From Oscillospiraceae bacterium (GTDB lineage Bacteria; Bacillota; Clostridia; UMGS1810): a stretch of DNA of 6,363 bases. Made by a program: the position numbers and the translations under genes. The stretch spans positions 1 to 6,363 of the forward strand of contig JALEIO010000026.1 in NCBI GenBank assembly GCA_022769845.1, written 5' to 3'. Numbering within the stretch: position 1 is the first letter of the stretch; every line of letters starts with the position of its first letter. Below, one piece after another: positions 1 through 4,478 of this stretch. The notes below the pieces were generated by a model, which was given only the letters and a program-made list of their open reading frames with translations, was not told where the DNA came from and searched no databases.

Positions 1-108
<108 letters not shown>

Positions 109-117
109 AATATTTTA

Positions 118-138
118 ATGCAAAATTCCATTTCGCAT
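118..138 (-). repeat. Hairpin just upstream of mature 16S 5' end
   Basis: On the minus strand, ATGCGAAAT (138-130) pairs with ATTTTGCAT (126-118) around a GGA loop. This gives 9 pairs, one of them G-U. It lies about 9 nt before the start of 16S and could guide 5' maturation or folding of the pre-rRNA. The function is inferred from position only. Confidence 0.55.
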
Positions 139-153
139 CAATGTTCTTACTTA

Positions 154-179
154 AAGTTCTTTAGCTCATTACTAAACTT
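154..179 (-). repeat. Bulged hairpin in rRNA leader
   Basis: On the minus strand AAGTT pairs with AACTT (175-179 with 154-158). An inner TAG/CTA stem is separated from it by a 3-nt bulge on one side and closes a 7-nt loop. It is part of the run of leader hairpins. Because the DNA is AT-rich, some of this pairing could be chance. Confidence 0.4.
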
Positions 180-182
180 GGC

Positions 183-203
183 TTAAAGCTGTGTTTGCTT
201 TAA
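183..203 (-). repeat. Perfect 7-bp inverted repeat in rRNA leader
   Basis: TTAAAGC at 203-197 pairs exactly with GCTTTAA at 189-183 around a 7-nt loop (minus strand). No U-run follows, so it does not look like an intrinsic terminator. It is probably leader structure of the pre-rRNA. Confidence 0.5.
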
Positions 204-217
204 TTTTTTAAACTCAA

Positions 218-233
218 TTCTCTTTAACGAGAA
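218..233 (-). repeat. Short hairpin downstream of boxA
   Basis: TTCTC (233-229) pairs with GAGAA (222-218) around a 6-nt loop. Two G-U pairs can extend the stem outward to 235/216. It starts about 16 nt after the boxA site. Bacterial rrn leaders often combine boxA with a hairpin, though boxB normally precedes boxA. Confidence 0.35.
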
Positions 234-249
234 CCTCTCTTTGCTGTTC

Positions 250-264
250 AATTTTCAAAGACCA
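250..264 (-). promoter_or_regulatory. boxA antitermination site of the rRNA leader
   Basis: The minus strand reads TGGTCTTTGAAAATTGAACA across 264-245. This resembles the boxA of Bacillota rRNA leaders (core TCTTTGAAAA). By known biology boxA RNA is bound by NusB/NusE (S10) and makes RNA polymerase resistant to Rho in the untranslated rRNA operon. It lies between P2 and 16S, so transcripts from both promoters carry it. The assignment rests on sequence similarity and position. Confidence 0.75.
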
Positions 265-309
265 ATTTATTTTTAACTGTCATTTCCAAGCTGAATTTCT
301 TTCTTGTTT

Positions 310-326
310 GTTGCATCAGCTGCAAC
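310..326 (-). repeat. Hairpin at the 5' end of the P2 transcript
   Basis: GTTGCA (326-321) and TGCAAC (315-310) form a perfect 6-bp stem with a 5-nt loop. The first G coincides with the predicted P2 start site, so the RNA would begin as a hairpin. A comparable structure sits at the P1 start. Confidence 0.5.
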
Positions 327-332
327 TTTTAT

Positions 333-361
333 AGAATACCACATCTTTGAGCATTTGTCAA
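333..361 (-). promoter_or_regulatory. rRNA promoter P2
   Basis: The -35 box TTGACA (361-356) and the -10 box TATTCT (338-333) are separated by exactly 17 nt. The 6-nt AT-only discriminator ATAAAA is followed by G at 326, the likely start. Upstream are A-tracts at 370-365 and 380-374, about one helical turn apart, which may bend the DNA or bind the alpha C-terminal domains. This is the inner, 16S-proximal promoter of a tandem pair; its -35 box and upstream A-tract are duplicated at P1. Confidence 0.9.
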
Positions 362-370
362 CACTTTTTT
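355..370. repeat. 16-bp direct repeat, copy at P2
   Basis: TTGTCAACACTTTTTT (plus strand) occurs here and again at 515-530, exactly 160 bp away. It covers the -35 box and the proximal upstream A-tract of each rRNA promoter. This suggests either a duplicated promoter element or shared selection on the two promoters. Confidence 0.9.
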
Positions 371-463
371 CGATTTTTTTCAAATTTTCTTAAAATCAAT
401 AACCAAATTGTTTAAGATAAACCCAAAAACCGTTTTAAGAAAGCTACTAAAACCCGCTTTGCA

Positions 464-487
464 TAAGTGCCTTCCTCAAAGGTGCTT
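464..487 (-). repeat. Interrupted hairpin at the 5' end of the P1 transcript
   Basis: AAG-CA-CCTT (487-479) pairs with AAGG-CA-CTT (473-465 region) around a short loop, with a symmetrical CA/CA internal mismatch. The predicted P1 start (G485) lies at its 5' edge. There is no U-run, so it is not an intrinsic terminator. The region from here to P2 (about 462-371) holds no gene and no other clear signal. Confidence 0.4.
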
Positions 488-491
488 TATT

Positions 492-521
492 AATATACCA
501 TATCCAACACCCTCTTGTCAA
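492..521 (-). promoter_or_regulatory. rRNA promoter P1
   Basis: The -35 box TTGACA (521-516) and the -10 box TATATT (497-492) are separated by 18 nt. The 6-nt AT-only discriminator AATAAA leads to a predicted +1 G at 485. This is the outer promoter of the tandem pair. The -35 box starts 7 nt after the stop codon of the preceding gene pncC. In B. subtilis rrn promoters the initiating nucleotide is G and output follows the GTP level; the same mode is inferred here for both promoters. Confidence 0.88.
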
Positions 522-530
522 CACTTTTTT
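515..530. repeat. 16-bp direct repeat, copy at P1
   Basis: This is the second copy of TTGTCAACACTTTTTT (the first is at 355-370). It spans the P1 -35 box and A-tract and reaches into the pncC stop codon (529-531). Confidence 0.9.
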
Positions 531-538
531 ACAAAATA
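522..538 (-). promoter_or_regulatory. UP-like element of rRNA P1, overlapping the pncC stop
   Basis: The minus strand reads TATTTT-GT-AAAA-AAGTG directly before TTGACA. This matches the proximal part of the E. coli UP-element consensus (TWTTTTNNAAAANNN, then 2 nt, then -35) in sequence and in spacing. UP elements bind the C-terminal domains of RNA polymerase alpha subunits and strongly raise rrn transcription. The element includes the last Ile and Leu codons of pncC and its TAA at 531-529. The consensus comes from E. coli, so activity in this organism is inferred. Confidence 0.65.
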
Positions 539-1086
539 TCAAGTGCCTTTATCACCATATTCAGCGCGCAGAGAGTTGATTTTTGCCTTACAGTATGGCG
601 ATTTCCGTCAAAAATGTGTTTTTCTACTCTATGATTGTCCCCGCTTTTTACGCAAATATACACAAGTCCAACACATTTTTCGCGTTCATCGCCACCCGGG
701 CCTGCAATTCCCGTTATGGCAACCGCAATGTCGCTTTTGGCGCTGACCATCGCACCCGATGCCATTTCAGCGGCGGTTTTACTACTCACCGCGCCATATT
801 TTTCAAGCGTCTGCGCCTTCACCCCAAGAAATTTCATTTTTGCCTCGTTGCTGTATGTTATAACGCCTTCGTTGTAATACGCCGAAATTCCCGGAATTTC
901 AGTAAGCGCCGCGCCGACCATACCCCCGGTGCAGCTTTCGGCGGTAGTAATATTTTTGTTTTTTTCAGCAAGAAGCCGCATAACATCGGTTGCAGCGGCA
1001 AAAATTTTTTCGTCAAGCGTTCTTTCATCCAACGCTTTGCCATTGTAAATGTCGTTTGAATTATTGCTCAAAATTTTTCCTTCCAT
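529..1086 (-). CDS. pncC: CinA C-terminal domain protein, nicotinamide-nucleotide amidase (PncC)
   Basis: This 185-aa soluble protein consists of the CinA C-terminal (PncC) domain alone. The family deamidates nicotinamide mononucleotide to nicotinic acid mononucleotide in the pyridine-nucleotide cycle. Family motifs are visible: TAESCTGG (48-55), YSN (78-80), TGIAGPGG (125-132) and FDGNRHTVR (159-167). The N-terminal MoeA-like domain of full CinA (about 410 aa) is absent. Single-domain PncC proteins are about 160-165 aa, so residues 1-24 are a small, polar extension. The start is supported by GAGGA at 1098-1094 with 7-nt spacing; this site lies in the last codons of thiI, whose stop is 3 nt upstream, suggesting translational coupling. 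It is the last gene of the operon, and its stop lies inside the rRNA P1 UP-like element. The family assignment is firm; the exact activity is inferred. Confidence 0.93.
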   Translation of the reverse strand: MEGKILSNNSNDIYNGKALDERTLDEKIFAAATDVMRLLAEKNKNITTAESCTGGMVGAALTEIPGISAYYNEGVITYSNEAKMKFLGVKAQTLEKYGAVSSKTAAEMASGAMVSAKSDIAVAITGIAGPGGDEREKCVGLVYICVKSGDNHRVEKHIFDGNRHTVRQKSTLCALNMVIKALDIL

Positions 1087-1089
1087 AAT

Positions 1090-2268
1090 TTAATCCTCGT
1101 ATTTCACCGAAATTGTTTCCACACCGGCAATCGCCTCGTCTATAAGGCGTTCAACGTCAAGCTTGCTTTGCGAATTTTTAATTTTCTCCAAAACAGGCTT
1201 TGTGCTGGGATGCCGCGGCGTAAACACCGTGCAGCAGTCCTCGTATGGCAGAATGGAGGTTTCAAACGCACCGATTTTACGGGAAATTTCAACAATTTCT
1301 TCTTTGTCCATACCGATAAGCGGACGGAAAACCACAGTATTGACGCTCTCGTTTGTAACGCCGAGCGCTCCTATCGTCTGGCTTGCCACCTGACCTATGC
1401 TCTCGCCCGTTACAAGCGCCTGACAATGTGATTTTAACGCGATTTTTTCAGCAATCTGCATCATAAATCTGCGCATTACAAGCGTAAGATGCTCCTCGGG
1501 GCACTTCTCTCTTATTTCGAGCTGAATTTCGGTAAACGGCACAATATGCACCTTCATTTCGCCGTTATATTTTGCAACAATGGATGCAAGCTTCAAAACC
1601 TTATCTTTCGCCCTCTCGCCGGTATAGGGATAGCTGAAAAAGTGTACCGCTTCAAGCTTTACACCGCGCTTTGCAATCATATATCCCGCAACAGGACTGT
1701 CAATTCCGCCCGACAAAAGAAGCGCCGCTTTTCCGTTTGTGCCGACGGGCATACCGCCAAGGCATTTTATTTTGCCTGTGTGAACAAATGCGTGAGTGTC
1801 GCGGATTTCCACCGTAACGGTAAGCTCGGGATTGTTTACGTCCACCTTTATATTTGGAAAATTATCTAAAACAAAACCGCCGATTTCATCGCATATTTCG
1901 GGTGACTTGTACGGAAATTTCTTATCTGCACGCTTTGCGTTTACCTTAAAAGTGCCGACATTCGAAATTTCATCCGAAAATGATTTTAAAATTTCTTCTT
2001 TTATTGCGTCAAGATTTTTTTCGCATTTTTTTGCAACCGTAACCGACACAATTCCGAATACGCATTTTAACCTTTTTATAATTGCCTCGGTCTGCTCCTC
2101 TCCCTCGAGAGGCTCAATATAAGTAATAGCCTGCGCGCGCGAAATTTCAACCTTTCCCAAATCTTCAATCGCGTGTTTGATGTTTTTTACCAGCGCGCTC
2201 TCAAAACGCGGACGGTTAAGCCCTTTTAAAATAATTTCGCCGTAACGGCACATAATAACACTGTTCAT
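1090..2268 (-). CDS. thiI: tRNA 4-thiouridine synthase ThiI (no rhodanese domain)
   Basis: This 392-aa cytoplasmic enzyme adenylates U8 of tRNA and replaces its oxygen with sulfur to give s4U; in some bacteria ThiI also serves thiazole synthesis. The order is a ferredoxin-like N-terminus and THUMP domain (about 1-165), then a PP-loop ATP pyrophosphatase domain with LLLSGGIDSPVA (183-194). TGESIGQVASQT (288-299) and PYEDCCTVFTPRHPSTKP (341-358) follow; C345/C346 match the region of E. coli Cys344. The C-terminal rhodanese domain of E. coli ThiI (482 aa) is missing, as in B. subtilis, where a dedicated desulfurase (NifZ) supplies sulfur. A desulfurase gene is adjacent here. The start is fixed by AGGAAGG at 2282-2276 with 7-nt spacing; an in-frame Met6 is a weaker alternative. 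The 69-nt gap to the desulfurase gene shows no convincing promoter or terminator. Confidence 0.96.
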   Translation of the reverse strand: MNSVIMCRYGEIILKGLNRPRFESALVKNIKHAIEDLGKVEISRAQAITYIEPLEGEEQTEAIIKRLKCVFGIVSVTVAKKCEKNLDAIKEEILKSFSDEISNVGTFKVNAKRADKKFPYKSPEICDEIGGFVLDNFPNIKVDVNNPELTVTVEIRDTHAFVHTGKIKCLGGMPVGTNGKAALLLSGGIDSPVAGYMIAKRGVKLEAVHFFSYPYTGERAKDKVLKLASIVAKYNGEMKVHIVPFTEIQLEIREKCPEEHLTLVMRRFMMQIAEKIALKSHCQALVTGESIGQVASQTIGALGVTNESVNTVVFRPLIGMDKEEIVEISRKIGAFETSILPYEDCCTVFTPRHPSTKPVLEKIKNSQSKLDVERLIDEAIAGVETISVKYED

Positions 2269-2337
2269 AAAATTTCCTTCCTATCTATGCAAATTCCAAA
2301 ATAATCCCCACGCAGTACCCAACCGTTATTAATGCAC

Positions 2338-3489
2338 CTATTTCAAATTTACGGTTTTCTGCAAAACAGGAATTTCTTTTTTCAAAACCTGTGCAACGTA
2401 TTCTGCCTCCTCTGCGGTATTACGCGCCGAAAAGCTGAAACGAATTGCGCCCTCCGCGCTTTTTTTATCAATGCCCATAGCCGCAAGAACGTGGCTTATA
2501 TGCGTTTTTCGCGACGAGCACGCACTGCCGGACGAAACAAAAATTCCGTTCGACTCCAAAACGTGCAGAATAACCTCCGATTTAAGACCGGTAAACGATA
2601 CGTTTAAAATGTACTCCAAGCCGCTTTGGGGCGAATTTATACGCGTGTGAGAAAGATTTCGGACACACTCTGCAATAATTTTTTTAACCTCTTTAAGCCT
2701 TTCGCAGTCGCTTTGCATAGACTTCTGCTTGATTTCACACGCTTTTGCAAATCCCAAAATCCCTGCAACATTGTGCGTTCCCGAGCGTATTCCGTTTTCC
2801 TGACCGCCGCCGAATATCGGGCTTTCAATCCGGGTTTTCTTCCTTATATATATAAAACCTATGCCGTTCGGCCCTCCTATTTTGTGTGCGGACGCGGAAA
2901 GCATATCAATTTTTGCCTTTTCCACATCAATTTTTATCTTGCCGAAGCTCTGAACCGCGTCGGTAAAAAATGCGCAGTTCGGATTTTTCATCTTTATCGC
3001 CGACGCAATTTTTTCAATAGGCATAATCGCGCCCGTTTCATTGTTAACGTGCATAACGCTCACCAAAACCGTATTTTCGTCAACTTGGTTTAAAATCGCG
3101 TCGCTGTCCGCCTCGCCATTCGGCAGAATGTCAGCGTAAAACACATCAAATCCAACGCTTTCAAGATGCTTGCAGCACTCTAAAACAGCAGGATGCTCCG
3201 CCTTAGTGGTAATAATTTTGTTTCCGCGTTTTCTGTTTTTTAAAGCATATCCGAGCATTGCAATGTTGTCGCTTTCAGTGCCGCCGCTCGTAAAATAAAT
3301 TTCATCCTCCGAAGCGTTTATCATCTTTGCAATAAATTTTCGCGCCTTTTGTATTTCATCCTCGGCATACTTGCCCAAATTGTGCAGCGACGACGGATTT
3401 GCATAAAAATTTTTCATAGCGTCAGCAACCGTATCGCAAACCTCGTCATACGGCATTGTTGTCGCACTGTTATCCATATATACTTCCAT
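2338..3489 (-). CDS. Cysteine desulfurase (NifS/IscS family, NifZ-like)
   Basis: This PLP enzyme of 383 aa converts cysteine to alanine and holds the sulfur as a persulfide for transfer to an acceptor. Visible features are the N-terminal YMDNSATT (4-11), TSGGTESDN (67-75), His99 in AEHP, the HVNNETG stretch (147-153), Asp177/Gln180, the PLP lysine K203 in SASAHKIGGPNG, GGGQENGIRSGT (227-238) and the catalytic Cys324 in SSGSACSSRK. The C-terminus ends about 20 residues earlier than in E. coli IscS (404 aa), where the tail helps bind IscU. The length resembles B. subtilis NifZ, which serves ThiI. Since thiI is next in the operon, ThiI is the likely acceptor (inference); a more general role in Fe-S assembly is not excluded. 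The start is supported by AAGGGAG at 3505-3499; the gene begins 3 nt after the stop of the preceding membrane-protein gene. Confidence 0.95.
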   Translation of the reverse strand: MEVYMDNSATTMPYDEVCDTVADAMKNFYANPSSLHNLGKYAEDEIQKARKFIAKMINASEDEIYFTSGGTESDNIAMLGYALKNRKRGNKIITTKAEHPAVLECCKHLESVGFDVFYADILPNGEADSDAILNQVDENTVLVSVMHVNNETGAIMPIEKIASAIKMKNPNCAFFTDAVQSFGKIKIDVEKAKIDMLSASAHKIGGPNGIGFIYIRKKTRIESPIFGGGQENGIRSGTHNVAGILGFAKACEIKQKSMQSDCERLKEVKKIIAECVRNLSHTRINSPQSGLEYILNVSFTGLKSEVILHVLESNGIFVSSGSACSSRKTHISHVLAAMGIDKKSAEGAIRFSFSARNTAEEAEYVAQVLKKEIPVLQKTVNLK

Positions 3490-3492
3490 AAT

Positions 3493-4308
3493 TTAAAACT
3501 CCCTTTTTCTTCTGCTGAAATGTCCCGCCAAAAACGAATTGATTTCGCCGCCGATTAAAATTATGTATGCAGTGACGAAAATCCATGTAAAAAGCACCAC
3601 AATGCCCGCAATACTTCCGTAAATAATGTCATAGCTTGAAAAATTATTCACATAATACGAAAAAACAGACGAAAACACAATCCACGAGCAAGCGGTAAAA
3701 AACGCGCCGCAAAGCGAATGTTTAAACGAAATATCCACGCACGGCATAACCTTATACATAGATGCAAAAAGCACAATCATCAGCACAAACGGCACAAGAA
3801 AGCGCAGAATGTGCCACAGTGCGTAATACTGCGGAAGATATTTTATCATAACCGCACCGATAAGCGTTCCGCCTACCAGCAGAACAAAATTTAAAATAAT
3901 GGTTACCAAAATAAGCAGGGCAAAAATAATACCCAAAAACCGAATGTATAAAATATTTCTGCTTTCTTTTACATCGTAAAACTTGTTAAGCGCGCGCGAC
4001 ACCGTAGCCACAGCGTTTGACATTGACCACATAGACACACCGCCCGTAATAATCGCAAGAGATTTGCTCGCCGTAACCTGGCGCAACCCGTCCAGCACGA
4101 TTGTAGACGTCTGATTTGGCAAAAATGCAATAAGGTCGTAAAGCGCCGATTCATCCAAAATCGGCGTTGACGAAATTATTATGAATAAAAAAATGACAAA
4201 CGGGAAAAAAGCCGTATTTATATAAAAAGCAAGCTGTGCAGCCATGGACGGCACATCGTCATCCAAAAAGCTTTTCACGGCACGCACAATAATCGGCTGT
4301 TTTTTCAC
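3493..4308 (-). CDS. YihY/BrkB-family inner-membrane protein
   Basis: This 271-aa polytopic membrane protein belongs to the YihY/virulence-factor BrkB family. Members were once called ribonuclease BN, a naming now considered wrong; the true function is unsettled. About six hydrophobic segments are visible near residues 24-46, 82-100, 122-148, 166-184, 196-217 and 232-256. Family signatures are AAQLAFYINTAFFPFVIFL (23-41) and YGSIAGIVVLFTWIF (230-244) followed by GGEINS. The tail SRRKREF is basic and probably cytoplasmic. The start is GTG at 4308 with AAGG at 4319-4316 and 7-nt spacing. An ATG two bases earlier (4310) reads ATG-TGA and cannot encode the protein. It is the first gene of the operon with the desulfurase, thiI and pncC; no direct functional link to sulfur transfer is known. 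Confidence 0.9.
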   Translation of the reverse strand: MKKQPIIVRAVKSFLDDDVPSMAAQLAFYINTAFFPFVIFLFIIISSTPILDESALYDLIAFLPNQTSTIVLDGLRQVTASKSLAIITGGVSMWSMSNAVATVSRALNKFYDVKESRNILYIRFLGIIFALLILVTIILNFVLLVGGTLIGAVMIKYLPQYYALWHILRFLVPFVLMIVLFASMYKVMPCVDISFKHSLCGAFFTACSWIVFSSVFSYYVNNFSSYDIIYGSIAGIVVLFTWIFVTAYIILIGGEINSFLAGHFSRRKREF

Positions 4309-4340
4309 ATTTTCACCTTCTTTTTATCATATGTAAGTCT

Positions 4341-4370
4341 ATTATACTACATATTTTTCAAAATTACTAA
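4341..4370 (-). promoter_or_regulatory. Promoter of the brkB-desulfurase-thiI-pncC operon
   Basis: A perfect -10 box TATAAT lies at 4346-4341. A weak -35 box TTAGTA is at 4370-4365 with an 18-nt spacer. The predicted start is near 4334, giving a 5' UTR of about 25 nt before the GTG start. The -10 box is convincing; the -35 box is poor, so the promoter may be moderate in strength or need an activator. Confidence 0.6.
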
Positions 4371-4378
4371 CATTTTTT

Positions 4379-4398
4379 TAAATATTTTTAAAATATGT
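4379..4398 (+). promoter_or_regulatory. AT-only tract upstream of the rho promoter (possible UP element)
   Basis: The 20 nt before the rho -35 box are almost entirely A and T, with runs of T5 and A4. Such tracts can act as UP elements or intrinsic curvature. The tract also lies upstream of the divergent minus-strand promoter and could affect both. The evidence is compositional only. Confidence 0.3.
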
Positions 4399-4427
4399 TT
4401 GAATTTTTCAAAAAACTGATGTATAAT
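4399..4427 (+). promoter_or_regulatory. Promoter of rho
   Basis: The -35 box TTGAAT (4399-4404) and the -10 box TATAAT (4422-4427) are spaced by 17 nt. The predicted start is near 4434, giving a leader of about 45 nt before the rho ATG. The leader is AT-rich and shows no strong hairpin or attenuator, so leader-based autoregulation as known for E. coli rho is not evident from the sequence. Confidence 0.8.
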
Positions 4428-4467
4428 TATAAATATAAAATGGGTTATTATGTAATTTATATATATC

Positions 4468-4472
4468 GGAGG
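4468..4472 (+). promoter_or_regulatory. Ribosome binding site of rho
   Basis: GGAGG lies 6 nt before the ATG at 4479. It is a strong Shine-Dalgarno sequence and fixes the start so that the protein begins with the Rho N-terminal helical domain. Confidence 0.85.
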
Positions 4473-4478
4473 AAATAA

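Larger units (their letters stand above)
109..326 (-). other. rRNA operon leader (5' precursor region)
   Basis: This is the transcribed leader between the predicted P2 start (about 326) and mature 16S (about 108). It carries no gene. Read on the minus strand it holds, in order, a hairpin at the P2 start (326-310), a boxA site (264-250), a 5-bp hairpin with flanking G-U pairs (233-218), a perfect 7-bp hairpin (203-183), a bulged hairpin (179-154) and a 9-bp hairpin with a 3-nt loop (138-118). The last ends about 9 nt before the 16S 5' end. In known rrn operons this stretch carries antitermination signals and one strand of the RNase III processing stem. The partner strand, 3' of 16S, is outside the window, so the processing stem cannot be shown here. 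Confidence 0.8.

Noticed and set aside
464..487. Intrinsic terminator for the pncC operon
   Set aside because: The stem is interrupted and no U-run follows on the minus strand; it also lies downstream of the P1 start.
522..545. CACTT...AAGTG inverted repeat upstream of P1 as an operator
   Set aside because: The arms are only 5 bp with a 14-nt centre, and the same bases are better explained by the UP-like element and pncC coding sequence.
408..746. 112-aa plus-strand open frame across the rRNA promoter region
   Set aside because: It overlaps the rRNA promoters and the pncC 3' end in antisense, has no ribosome binding site, and its composition (Pro, Gln, His, Phe) is unlike the real genes here.
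583..1059. 158-aa open frame on the plus strand
   Set aside because: It lies antisense to pncC, has no family resemblance and no convincing ribosome binding site. It exists because the opposite strand codes.
2269..2337. Internal promoter or riboswitch before thiI
   Set aside because: In the 69-nt gap no -35/-10 pair with acceptable spacing and no conserved riboswitch motif could be found; only the ribosome binding site is convincing.
2626..3093. 155-aa open frame on the plus strand
   Set aside because: It is antisense to the well-supported cysteine desulfurase, rich in Arg, Phe and Asn as expected of a shadow frame, and matches no known family.
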